DNA of 64,000 nucleotides from Xylanivirga thermophila (GTDB lineage Bacteria > Bacillota > Clostridia > Caldicoprobacterales > Xylanivirgaceae): the NCBI RefSeq assembly GCF_004138105.1, contig NZ_RXHQ01000008.1, positions 1 to 64,000 of the forward strand, in the 5' to 3' direction. The notes below the pieces were generated by a model. It searched no databases, had not been told where the DNA came from, and worked only from the letters and a program-made list of their open reading frames with translations. Below are positions 8,969 to 17,556 of this stretch, one piece after another. The position numbers and the translations under genes were made by a program. How positions within the stretch are numbered: position 1 is the stretch's first letter; the number at the start of each line of letters is the position of its first letter.

Positions 8969-9907
8969 CTATTCATTTTCATAGCTTACCCATTTGAGTG
9001 ATGTCTTTAAAATGGTTGTAGATATTATAATTATAATAATAAAGAGAATCCATGCCATCGCTGAAGCATAGCCCATTTTTAGAAAACTAAAACCATTTTG
9101 GTATAAATATAGAGAATAAAATAATAGAGAATTTTCAGGTCCTCCAGAAACTTGGAGCTGTGTCCCACTTGAAAATATAAATGCTTGCGTAAAATATTGG
9201 AATGCCCCTATAAGACCCATAATAAGTTGGAATAAGGTAACAGGAGATATAGATGGAATTGTGATTTCCCAAAATTTAGACCAACCATTAGCTCCATCAA
9301 TATCAGCAGCTTCATATAATGATCTTGGTATCCCTTGTAATGCTGCTAAATAAATGAGTATGGTGCCTCCAGAACGCCAAGTATCCATAATAACCAATGA
9401 AACTTTAGTATATCTAGGATCTACAGTCCATGCCGGTTGAGGTAAATGGAGTGCACCTAAAATATTATTTAATATACCATATTGTGGATTCAATATCCAT
9501 AGCCACAAAACTGAACTAGCAACTATAGGCACTATAGAAGGCATGTAGTACACCGTTCTGTATATAGACTGACCTTTAACCTCCTTATTTAAAAGCATCG
9601 CCATAAATAGAGAATATATTAATTTTACAGGTACCCCTACTAAGACCATATAAAAAGTATTTTTTAAAGATAGATAAAATTTTGTATCTTTAAATAGTTC
9701 TGCATAGTTTTTTAACCCTATAAAATCAGGATCCTTAAAAAAGTTATAATTAGTAAGGCTATAAAAAAACGATGATAATATGGGATATAATTGAAATAAT
9801 ATGAAACCTACCATCCATGGCATTGCAAATAGCAAGCCTAGTCGTATAAACTTTTTTTCTTGAGTACTCTTCTTTTTTGTACTACCAATACTGGTACTAA
9901 CTGCCAT
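8969..9907 (-). CDS. Carbohydrate ABC transporter permease (MalF type), sialoside importer
   Basis: This 312-residue membrane protein starts with a basic cytoplasmic tail followed by the first transmembrane helix (about 23-45). The EAA loop LYEAADIDGANGWSKFWEITIPSISP lies in the second half. It pairs with the MalG-type permease downstream and with the lipoprotein at 10010-11404. The nan enzymes next door suggest that the substrate is sialic acid or a sialylated oligosaccharide. Confidence 0.92.
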   Translation of the reverse strand: MAVSTSIGSTKKKSTQEKKFIRLGLLFAMPWMVGFILFQLYPILSSFFYSLTNYNFFKDPDFIGLKNYAELFKDTKFYLSLKNTFYMVLVGVPVKLIYSLFMAMLLNKEVKGQSIYRTVYYMPSIVPIVASSVLWLWILNPQYGILNNILGALHLPQPAWTVDPRYTKVSLVIMDTWRSGGTILIYLAALQGIPRSLYEAADIDGANGWSKFWEITIPSISPVTLFQLIMGLIGAFQYFTQAFIFSSGTQLQVSGGPENSLLFYSLYLYQNGFSFLKMGYASAMAWILFIIIIIISTTILKTSLKWVSYENE

Positions 9908-9938
9908 ATTTTAGACTCCCTTCTAAACAATATAGCAG

Positions 9939-9964
9939 TTCAAGCGGAATTAATTCCGCTTGAA
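9939..9964. repeat. Perfect 26-base palindrome between binding-protein and permease genes
   Basis: TTCAAGCGGAATT is directly followed by its reverse complement. It lies 45 bases after the binding-protein stop and 31 bases before the permease start. In RNA it would form a stable stem-loop, which in similar operons protects the upstream binding-protein message or reduces read-through. It is also a possible protein-binding operator. Confidence 0.7.
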
Positions 9965-10009
9965 AAGCTAATTATCGTCCTTTTGCAACGTTTTTATACA
10001 ATGCTGTAA

Positions 10010-11404
10010 CTACTTAACTGGATTTTCATCTGCCAACTTTTGTACCTGTTCAACAACTTTCTTTTGTGCTTCTTCTACTGATTGTTTTTGATGTAAAGCC
10101 AATGTCATTTCATCATTAATTATTGATAGATATTCGTTTATATATGGAAGCATCGGGAAAGATCTAACATTTGGCGATTGTAACATTTTTGCTACATCTT
10201 TCAATTCTTGAGGTACTTCCGAGCCCATATTATTTAATACAGATGCTCTAGATACTAATGCTCCTTTTTTCTGTTGTCCATTAGACCATTCTTTCATGTT
10301 GTCTTCATTAGCCCAGAACGCTAAGAAATCCCAAGCTGCATCTGGATTTTTAGATTTAGAGTTTATACAATATACCCTTGATGTTACAAACATGGAACCT
10401 TTAAGATCTGGCTTATCTGCTGGATATGGAATATTTGCTATACCATAATCTAAATCCGGTGCATACTTAGCAACCATCCCTATCATGCCTTCAGGGAAGA
10501 AACACATAGCCAAATCCCCTGTTAAAAATGGAGATTGGGCATCTTTACCAAATCCAGACTTGAACTTTGAAAGTTCTTCAACACCATATTTTTTATATAT
10601 ATCCACTTGCCATTGATATGCTGCAGCCATATCTGGTGAATCAAATGTTATTTTATTAGCATCTTTATCAATCCATTCAGCGCCAAAGGTAACAGGCCAT
10701 AAAACATTATCTAACCATGGATAATCAGGTAAAAATCCTAATTGCTCTATTTCACCTTTGTCATTCACTTTTGTAAGTTTATCTGCCATCTCAACTAATT
10801 CTTCCATAGTTTCAGGTGGATTATCATATCCTGCTTCCTTCAATAGCTTTTTATTATAGTACAATTCAGATGATGCAAGAGTATATGGTATTCCATATAT
10901 AGTATCCTTATAAGTACTTAGATTCCATGCTGCAGGTAAAACATCATCTTTTTTGAACTCTGCATCATTATTCACATAATCAGTAAGATCCAATAAAGCT
11001 CCTTTTTCTCCCCATGTAGCTATATTAGGCCATAAATTATCAAAAACATCTGGACCTTGACCACCTGTTAATGCCGCTAGTACCTTGTCCATAGTAGAAT
11101 TACCAGTAACTTCAATCGTAACATGGGGATTCAAATCCATGTACTTTTGTGCCGCTTTCTTAACATACTGAAATTGGCTATCTTCATCGTTGCTTTCAGG
11201 CCAATTACACCACATTTTTAATGTCACAGGCTCTTTTTTGTCTTCCTTTTTTCCCTCTTTACCTTCATCCTTTTTAGAATCTTCCACTACATCTTTTTGT
11301 TGACCGGAAGATGCATCTTTATCATCATCTTTTTTCCCACAACCAGCAAACAATCCCAAAACCATAGTCAACACTAAGAGTATTGATAATACTTTCTTTT
11401 TCAT
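10010..11404 (-). CDS. Extracellular sugar-binding lipoprotein (CUT1 family), sialoside importer
   Basis: This 464-residue substrate-binding protein has a lipoprotein signal peptide (MKKKVLSILLVLTMVLGLF, then AGCGKK with the lipid-anchored Cys). A charged linker rich in K, D and E (about 25-55) precedes the family-1 solute-binding domain beginning VTLKMWCNWPESND. The start at 11404 is preferred because GAGGAGG abuts the upstream in-frame ATG too closely. It heads the sialic-acid locus; the IS110 element lies about 200 bases upstream and diverges from it. Confidence 0.92.
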   Translation of the reverse strand: MKKKVLSILLVLTMVLGLFAGCGKKDDDKDASSGQQKDVVEDSKKDEGKEGKKEDKKEPVTLKMWCNWPESNDEDSQFQYVKKAAQKYMDLNPHVTIEVTGNSTMDKVLAALTGGQGPDVFDNLWPNIATWGEKGALLDLTDYVNNDAEFKKDDVLPAAWNLSTYKDTIYGIPYTLASSELYYNKKLLKEAGYDNPPETMEELVEMADKLTKVNDKGEIEQLGFLPDYPWLDNVLWPVTFGAEWIDKDANKITFDSPDMAAAYQWQVDIYKKYGVEELSKFKSGFGKDAQSPFLTGDLAMCFFPEGMIGMVAKYAPDLDYGIANIPYPADKPDLKGSMFVTSRVYCINSKSKNPDAAWDFLAFWANEDNMKEWSNGQQKKGALVSRASVLNNMGSEVPQELKDVAKMLQSPNVRSFPMLPYINEYLSIINDEMTLALHQKQSVEEAQKKVVEQVQKLADENPVK

Positions 11405-11618
11405 CTTCATCCTCCTCGTATAATATATTTTGTAAGCAGCAACATACACCACTTACACATCAATACAACTGGTATAAAGTAGCTGGAAATTATATCAGTC
11501 ATATCAAAAACAATAGTAATAAAATCTATACATCATCTACGATCATATCGCCCTCATATAGCAAGAGGTTCAGGAGCAACTCCTCAGTAGTGGTTGTTGA
11601 AAAAAATGCTTTACATCT

Positions 11619-11844
11619 GAGATAACCCGTAGCATGATATAACCGTAAGGTGGTCTGGGACAAGCTTTTTCCTCCTTGCAGCTCGACTGCTCGTATAGTG
11701 TGGTTCCCACACCAGGTTTACCGTATCTAACACGAATTCTGCTTTGTCGGAGTGCAGGTTCTCACGCAGCAGGAGACCGAAACTTGCACTGCTAAGAGCT
11801 CATAGCGCGAGGCTGTTACATAACCTGGTTGCTGGGGTTATCTC
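11619..11844 (+). ncRNA. Candidate bridge RNA of the IS110 element
   Basis: GAGATAACCC (11619-11628) is the exact reverse complement of GGGTTATCTC (11835-11844), which closes a 226-base domain directly upstream of the transposase. Inside, 11642-11660 can pair imperfectly with 11705-11724, including TGGGA/TCCCA and TGGT/ACCA around internal loops. AGTGCA (11751-11756) pairs with TGCACT (11785-11790), extended by GGT-CTC/GAGACC with an asymmetric internal loop. Two internal-loop hairpins in the left end of an IS110 element match the known layout of bridge RNAs. Expression and guide loops are not proven. Confidence 0.6.
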
Positions 11845-11887
11845 AACTATCTTTCATCATTCCCCCATGGGAAGGAGGTGTAACAAG

Positions 11888-13147
11888 ATGAACAAGCTAT
11901 ATGTTGGTTTAGATCTATCACTCAAAGATTTCAAGGTCTCAATTATTGACCAGGAAGGTGTTGTAGTCATTAAGCCCTTTGCTGCCACCAATGACCTATA
12001 TGGCGCTCAATCCCTAATAGACGCTATAGAGGGCTGTTGCATGCGGTTAAACGTATCTACGATCTTTGTAGGCTATGAATCCACCTCCGTATACGGATGG
12101 CACATACAGCATCTTCTAGCCGATTGTACGTCCCTTAAGCCCTACCATCCGAATATCATTTGCTTTAACCCTAAAATCATCGAAAGGTTCAAAGAGTCAC
12201 TGGGAAACCTGCCGAAAAACGATTATGTGGATGCAAACGCAATTGCGGAAAGGCTTAGGTTCGGTAGACTTCCCAAGTCTTGCCCTGTGGATTTCAGATA
12301 CCTAGCCCTTCAAAGGCTTACCCGCCACCGCTTTCATATTGTGGATAACCTGGTACGGGAGAAGTCCTATTTCTTGAGCAACTTGTTCCTGAAATTCAGC
12401 GGCCTATGCCAGGAAAAAGTATTTTCCAACAACTTTGGTGCAGTTGCCACAGAATTGTTCCAAGAGTATCTGACTGTTGAGGATATTGCGACTCGATCGC
12501 TCGACGACCTCATTGATTTTATTATGGAACATGGCAAAAAGCATTTTAATGATCCGAAAGCCACTGCATCAGCTTTAAAAGAAGCTGCTCGTAAATCCTA
12601 CCGCCTGAATCCTTCTGTTGATAACTCACTTAACTTCGTGCTCAGATCCTGTTTGGAAAACATGAAGGCACTTGAAAAGCAGAAGAAGGCTGTGGAAAAG
12701 GCAATTGAGAACGAGCTCCCCTTCTTTAACAACGAGTATCTTTGCCTGACCTCGGTTAAAGGTATCGGCCCTGTTATTGCCGCAGGTCTAATTTCCGAAA
12801 TTGGCGGAATTTCAAGGTTCGATAATGATAATGCTCTGGCGAAATTCTCCGGGTTATACTGGTCGGAATATCAATCAGCTGATTTTGTCGCAGATGATAC
12901 CTACATTAAGAAGACCGGTAACGTATACCTACGGTACTATTTTGTTCAGGCTGCTGAGCAGCTTAGAAAGTACCTTCCGGAGTATACAGCGTTTTATTCT
13001 CGCAAGTTTAAAGAAAGCAAAACCCATCACCATAAACGGGCTTTGGTACTCACTGCACGTAAGGCCGTAAGGTTAATCTTCGCTCTGCTGCACGATGAAA
13101 AACTTTACAATCCATCCACCCGGAAAGGAGAAGTTGACATAACATAA
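11888..13147 (+). CDS. IS110-family transposase (DEDD recombinase)
   Basis: This 419-residue protein has an N-terminal RuvC-like DEDD domain: Asp9 in YVGLDLS, Glu64 in GYESTS, and Asp112 and Asp115 in KNDYVDANAIA. A coiled middle region follows. The C-terminal IS116/IS110/IS902 domain begins LTSVKGIGPVIAAGLISEIGG and has GLYWSEYQSADF (Ser326 and Ser330 are candidates for the catalytic serine). The start at 11888 is chosen because AAGGAGGTG lies upstream. The frame stays open further upstream, but that stretch is the structured leader. The element looks intact. Confidence 0.93.
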   Translation: MNKLYVGLDLSLKDFKVSIIDQEGVVVIKPFAATNDLYGAQSLIDAIEGCCMRLNVSTIFVGYESTSVYGWHIQHLLADCTSLKPYHPNIICFNPKIIERFKESLGNLPKNDYVDANAIAERLRFGRLPKSCPVDFRYLALQRLTRHRFHIVDNLVREKSYFLSNLFLKFSGLCQEKVFSNNFGAVATELFQEYLTVEDIATRSLDDLIDFIMEHGKKHFNDPKATASALKEAARKSYRLNPSVDNSLNFVLRSCLENMKALEKQKKAVEKAIENELPFFNNEYLCLTSVKGIGPVIAAGLISEIGGISRFDNDNALAKFSGLYWSEYQSADFVADDTYIKKTGNVYLRYYFVQAAEQLRKYLPEYTAFYSRKFKESKTHHHKRALVLTARKAVRLIFALLHDEKLYNPSTRKGEVDIT

Positions 13148-13236
13148 ATAATTTGCCTCATTTACATTTCTTCAAATTATTTCCTTTCCGTTTTGGGGGA
13201 GGTTAGCTTTGCTATGCTCTTTTTTAATTGCTTTAC

Positions 13237-13587
13237 CTTAAAATTTTTTATATTTTTTTCAACCACCCTCTTGACATATTACCGAATTACTAATAATTGT
13301 TTTTAGAAATGACTTTTTATTATGATTAAAACATTTTCTCTACTTGGTTTGTATCACTTCACCTCCTTAAGAGCATTATACTTGGTAAACAAATTACGGA
13401 ATTTTTTACATAAATTGGAGTGCCTGGTATAAATAATACAATGACTTTTTAGATTTTTTTATGTTGTAAAATATCAATATATGTTAAATTCAGCTTTTAT
13501 TACATTAAAACATTTTAAAAAAATTTTTCAACTGTTTTTCTGGAATTAAAAAAAATTTTCTATTGCATTGTTTTTGCAAGCATACTA
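13237..13587. other. AT-rich intergenic stretch with no recognisable gene
   Basis: Right flank of the IS element up to the ThuA terminator. Base composition is strongly AT-rich with long T and A runs. Apart from the inverted-repeat arm at 13252-13266 (see findings) I see no coding region or RNA gene. Confidence 0.6.
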
Positions 13588-13639
13588 AAAAAAGCTGCTG
13601 TAAAATGAAATTTATTTATTCATTGTACAACAGCTTTTT
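13588..13639 (-). terminator. Terminator after the ThuA gene
   Basis: AAAAAGCTG plus TGTA pairs with TACA plus CAGCTTTTT around one mismatch and a loop of about 22 bases. It lies 7 bases after the ThuA stop at 13646 and closes the oxidoreductase operon. Confidence 0.75.
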
Positions 13640-13645
13640 ATTCCC

Positions 13646-14371
13646 TTATATCTTTTCTAAAGGTTTCACATTGCCAAAGTTGGATTTAGGTCCATCTGTA
13701 GGAGCTGTCCATCTTACAGCATTCTTTATTACTTGCTGCACCTCTTCTTGGTAATATATAGGGTAGGTCTCATGGCCTGGTCTAAAATAGAATATCTTTC
13801 CGTTTCCTCTATTGTAGCAACAGCCACTCCTAAATACCTCTCCACCCTCAAACCAGCTTAAAAATACCAGTGTATCAGGGGAAGGGATATCAAACCTTTC
13901 ACCATACATTTCTGCATTTGGCACCTCAAAATATTCTCCTAGACCCTTTGCAATTGGATGTCCCGGTTCTACTACCCATATACGTTCCTTTTCTCCAATC
14001 TCCCGCCATTTAAGATCACAACTACTTCCCATGAGTTTTTTGAATATTTTAGAAAAATGAGCTGAGTGGAGTACTATAAGCCCCATGCCTTTTAAAACTC
14101 TGTTATATACCTTTTCTACAATTTCATCCTGTACTTCATCATGAGCCTTATGCCCCCACCACAGAAGTACATCCGTCCATTCAAGGACCTCATCAGTCAG
14201 TCCATGACTTGGCTCATCTAGTGTAGCAGTCCTAATCTCCATATCCTGCTCTTTGGATAAAAAGTCCGCTATAGCACCGTGAATACCTTTAGGATAAAGG
14301 TTTGCAACCTTTTCATTCGTCTTTTCATGTCGATTTTCATTCCAAACTGTAACATGTATTATTCTAGACAT
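13646..14371 (-). CDS. ThuA-like domain protein (trehalose-utilisation family)
   Basis: This 241-residue protein begins [28 protein letters not shown], with [13 protein letters not shown] (about 68-80) and [16 protein letters not shown] following, all typical of the ThuA glutamine-amidotransferase-like fold. ThuA proteins take part in metabolism of 3-keto sugars and partner with Gfo/Idh dehydrogenases. Its ATG overlaps the end of the upstream Gfo/Idh gene by 8 bases. No signal peptide is seen. Confidence 0.88.
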   Translation of the reverse strand: MSRIIHVTVWNENRHEKTNEKVANLYPKGIHGAIADFLSKEQDMEIRTATLDEPSHGLTDEVLEWTDVLLWWGHKAHDEVQDEIVEKVYNRVLKGMGLIVLHSAHFSKIFKKLMGSSCDLKWREIGEKERIWVVEPGHPIAKGLGEYFEVPNAEMYGERFDIPSPDTLVFLSWFEGGEVFRSGCCYNRGNGKIFYFRPGHETYPIYYQEEVQQVIKNAVRWTAPTDGPKSNFGNVKPLEKI

Positions 14372-15389
14372 ATATCTTGCGCCCCTCTTTTCCAGATTGA
14401 TATATACCGCATATCATCTCTTGGGTCTTAAGCGCCTCTTCACCATCTATTTCAGGTTTTACACCGTTCTCAAGGGCGTCATAAAACTTTTGTATCTGCT
14501 TTACATGGCTAGTACCCCAATATGACTTTACATTGCCATATTCAATATATTCATTTGGGTTTTTATCTGCTATATATGTTCTGCCATCATAAAACTTTAT
14601 GGTAGCTTTATCCCCAACAATCTTTGCAATTCCATTTTCACAGTGGAGCTCTATTTCAACAGGTGCATCATAGGTATAATAATTTATGGCAAAAAATGCA
14701 CTTACCACACCATTTTTATATTTTATTATACCTTCAGCCGCGTCCTCCACATCTATCTTATTATGGGCCCTATTTGAGATGGTGGCATCTATATAATCTA
14801 TAGGCTGACCGATAAACCACCTCATAAGATCCAATGTATGGATGGCTTGATCGATGATTACCCCGCCACCTTCCTTATCCCAAGTACCCTTCCAGTCACT
14901 TTTAGAATAGTATTCATCGGATCTATCCCAGGTAACCATAGCCTTAGCTGATTTTATAGCTCCTAATTCACCGGAATCTAGGGCCTTCTTTATAAGCAAA
15001 GAACCAGGATTATATCTATTCTGAAATATAACGCCCAATGTAACACCATTATCCTTTGCAGCCTTTATCATAGCCTTAGCATCATCCAATGCTATGGACA
15101 TGGGCTTTTCAGTCATTATATTCAATCCATGGTGAGCTGCATAAATCGCTATAGGCGCATGCATATAATGGGGAGTGCATATATGCAACACATCAAGATC
15201 TTCTTTCTCTATCATCTCTTTATAATCGAGATAATATTTACACCCAATTTCTTCGGATCTTTTTATAGCCCTATCTTCTTTTATATCACATACAGCCACA
15301 ACTTCTACATTATTAAGTTTTGATATTGATACTGCATGCATTGGAAATATATTTCCACAACCTACTATACCTGCACGATAAGCTTTCAT
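14364..15389 (-). CDS. Gfo/Idh/MocA-family oxidoreductase
   Basis: This 341-residue NAD(P)-dependent sugar dehydrogenase has an N-terminal Rossmann motif [13 protein letters not shown] and the family signature [29 protein letters not shown] (about 70-98), with the catalytic-type EKP. The second half has [21 protein letters not shown], carrying the usual D...H residues. It lies 36 bases after another Gfo/Idh gene and overlaps thuA. The substrate is unknown; the pairing suggests oxidation and reduction steps on a glycoside. Confidence 0.9.
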   Translation of the reverse strand: MKAYRAGIVGCGNIFPMHAVSISKLNNVEVVAVCDIKEDRAIKRSEEIGCKYYLDYKEMIEKEDLDVLHICTPHYMHAPIAIYAAHHGLNIMTEKPMSIALDDAKAMIKAAKDNGVTLGVIFQNRYNPGSLLIKKALDSGELGAIKSAKAMVTWDRSDEYYSKSDWKGTWDKEGGGVIIDQAIHTLDLMRWFIGQPIDYIDATISNRAHNKIDVEDAAEGIIKYKNGVVSAFFAINYYTYDAPVEIELHCENGIAKIVGDKATIKFYDGRTYIADKNPNEYIEYGNVKSYWGTSHVKQIQKFYDALENGVKPEIDGEEALKTQEMICGIYQSGKEGRKIYV

Positions 15390-15425
15390 ATATAAAACGA
15401 TCCTTTCTATAATTATGGATTTTTA

Positions 15426-16508
15426 TTACTTAAAATAAACGGGCTGCCCTGTTTTTGCCGACTCATAAATTCCCTCTAATATCTGAGTTACTACAAATGC
15501 CTGTTCCGGCTTTACTACAGGTTCAGTATCATTTAATATGCTATTTATCCAAGTTCTAGCTTCCTTTTCGCTGGGGTTTTCAGATTCGCCTTCATAAAAA
15601 TCAACTCCAGATGCATCTAAAGAAGGCTTTAATGTATATAGCTTACCAAACTCTTCTCCATTTATCCTAAGGCCATCCCACATATCTGCGCCACCCTTTG
15701 TACCACACAAAGTGGTCATTGCTTCACCTATTTGTAGGCTATTAATAGCCCAACTGCTCTCAAGCACTATAGTAGCTCCATTTTCCATAACAACAAAGCC
15801 AAAAGCCGAATCTTCAACCGTAAATTTCTTAGGATCCCATGGACCCCATGCATTTGCTGCATTTTCATTGTCTGCCAACTTACGATAGGTAGTACCTACC
15901 ACCATCCTAGGTTTATAATTATCCATCATCCATAATGTTAAATCCAAAGCATGGGTACCTATATCAATAAGTGGCCCTCCACCTTGTTCATATTCATTTA
16001 AGAAAACACCCCATGTAGGAACTGCACGACGCCTTATAGCATGGGCCTTTGCAAAATATACCTCGCCTAAATCTCCCCGCCTACATACCTTATTTAAATA
16101 TTGACTGTCAGGTCTAAATCTGTTCTGATATCCTATACTAAGCTTTTTCCCAGTGCGTTTTGCTGCTTCCACCATTTTTTTGGCTTCTTCCGACGTCTTA
16201 GCCATAGGTTTTTCGCACATTACATGCTTTCCTGCCTCCAAGGCATCTACTGTAATGAAGGAATGGGATCTATTAGGAGTACATACATGTACCACGTCTA
16301 TTGTCTTATCATCTAAAAGCTCTTTATAATCAGTATACACCTTGGCACCATCTACACCATATTCACTGGCAGCTTTTTTAGCCCTTTCCTCTATAATATC
16401 GCAAAAAGCCACCATCTCTACCTCTTTAACCTTGGACAAACTAGGCATATGCTTTCCGTTCGCAATACCACCACATCCAATAATTCCAACTCTTAATTTG
16501 TCTTTCAT
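15426..16508 (-). CDS. Gfo/Idh/MocA-family oxidoreductase
   Basis: This 360-residue paralogue of the downstream gene has the NAD-binding GIIGCGGIANGKHMPSL, the signature HVCTPNRSHSFITVDALEAGKHVMCEKPMA, and GGGPLIDIGTHALDLTLWMM with the conserved Asp and His. It is the first gene of the operon and is transcribed away from the AraC regulator. The two dehydrogenases are clearly different in sequence, so they probably act on different intermediates. Confidence 0.9.
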   Translation of the reverse strand: MKDKLRVGIIGCGGIANGKHMPSLSKVKEVEMVAFCDIIEERAKKAASEYGVDGAKVYTDYKELLDDKTIDVVHVCTPNRSHSFITVDALEAGKHVMCEKPMAKTSEEAKKMVEAAKRTGKKLSIGYQNRFRPDSQYLNKVCRRGDLGEVYFAKAHAIRRRAVPTWGVFLNEYEQGGGPLIDIGTHALDLTLWMMDNYKPRMVVGTTYRKLADNENAANAWGPWDPKKFTVEDSAFGFVVMENGATIVLESSWAINSLQIGEAMTTLCGTKGGADMWDGLRINGEEFGKLYTLKPSLDASGVDFYEGESENPSEKEARTWINSILNDTEPVVKPEQAFVVTQILEGIYESAKTGQPVYFK

Positions 16509-16642
16509 ATAATATTCCCCTTTCTTTATATAATCCTATGCAAAAATTCTGTAAATTTTATTTATTCTCTCTATCTTTATTTTATCCCATACATACTTTA
16601 TATCATCAACTATTTTTAGACTTGTATAAACTTTTTTTGGAT

Positions 16643-16671
16643 TTGATACTTACAATCAAACATGGTACCAT
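16643..16671 (+). promoter_or_regulatory. Promoter for the AraC regulator with an overlapping inverted repeat
   Basis: TTGATA (16643-16648) and TACCAT (16666-16671) are separated by 17 bases, 22 bases before the AraC start. The inverted repeat TTTGAT-N7-ATCAAA (16642-16660) overlaps the -35 region and could be an autoregulatory site, though AraC proteins more often bind direct repeats. Confidence 0.5.
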
Positions 16672-16692
16672 ATAAAAAAAGGGGGGTTTGAT

Positions 16693-17556
16693 ATGGAAAG
16701 TAACCATGCGTATATAGAATTTGATGGTAAATATCTTTTAACTCTTGATAATAACTATTTAAGGCCGCCACGTTCGGCAAAAGCCTATCTCCATTGCCAT
16801 CCATGGCTTGAAATATCTTTGGTTAAAACCGGGACAGGTGAATATATAGTAGATGACAAGGTATATGATATAAGGGAAGGTGATATATTCCTATTCAACA
16901 ATATAGAAAAACATGCCATAGGCATATACCCCCCCAACGAAATGGTAAACATGGTTATACACTTTGAGCCAAGGCTTATATGGAATATGAGCGATAGTAC
17001 ATTCGATTACAGATATCTAAAGATATTCTTCGACAGAAATGATAATTTTGAAAACAGACTTGATAGAAACAACCCTGCGACCGAAGAAATTAAAAGACTA
17101 CTCCTTGAAATAGAAGATGAATTCAGAAAAAGGCTTCCTGAATATGAACTTATGATAAAAGTAAAACTTCTGAATATTTTAGTAGCATTAATACGCCACT
17201 ATGGTTATACAGAGAAAAAAAACAAAACCCCGTCAAAGATCAAAAAAGACCTCTTGGCTATGAATAGGGTAATAGACTATATAGATGATCATTTGTGTGA
17301 AGATATAATGCTCGAAGATCTAGCATCCATAGCCTATATGAATCCATCATACTTTTCTACCCTATTTAAAAAATATAATGGCATAAGCCCCATCGAATAT
17401 ATATCTAAAAGAAGAATATCCAGAGCTATAGAATATCTAAAGGCCAGCGATAAGACAGTGCTTGAAATCGCCAGCCTATGTGGTTTTAATAATCCTACTA
17501 ATTTCTATAAGACGTTTAAAAAACTAACTGGTAAAACACCTTCAGATTTTAGGTAG
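16693..17556 (+). CDS. AraC-family regulator with cupin sensor domain
   Basis: This 287-residue protein has an N-terminal AraC-binding cupin ([36 protein letters not shown], about 35-70) and a C-terminal double helix-turn-helix. The latter runs from [31 protein letters not shown] to [38 protein letters not shown] tract precedes the ATG. It diverges from the Gfo/Idh-ThuA operon, which it probably activates in response to a sugar. Its 3' end overlaps the convergent DUF255 gene by 8 bases. Confidence 0.92.
   Translation: MESNHAYIEFDGKYLLTLDNNYLRPPRSAKAYLHCHPWLEISLVKTGTGEYIVDDKVYDIREGDIFLFNNIEKHAIGIYPPNEMVNMVIHFEPRLIWNMSDSTFDYRYLKIFFDRNDNFENRLDRNNPATEEIKRLLLEIEDEFRKRLPEYELMIKVKLLNILVALIRHYGYTEKKNKTPSKIKKDLLAMNRVIDYIDDHLCEDIMLEDLASIAYMNPSYFSTLFKKYNGISPIEYISKRRISRAIEYLKASDKTVLEIASLCGFNNPTNFYKTFKKLTGKTPSDFR

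Larger units (their letters stand above)
11607..13236 (+). mobile_element. IS110-family insertion sequence
   Basis: It contains a DEDD transposase gene, a structured leader of about 270 bases on the left and about 90 bases on the right. It is visibly richer in G+C than the flanking AT-rich DNA. The proposed ends are an 8-base direct repeat TGCTTTAC at 11607-11614 and 13229-13236, which contains a CT dinucleotide like known IS110 cores. Long terminal inverted repeats are absent, as expected for the IS110 group. The exact ends are inferred. Confidence 0.75.

Noticed and set aside
11744-11887. Upstream extension of the IS110 transposase frame by 48 codons
   Set aside because: The region is the structured leader, lacks a ribosome site, and the family N-terminus (YVGLDLS) matches the later ATG that follows AAGGAGGTG.
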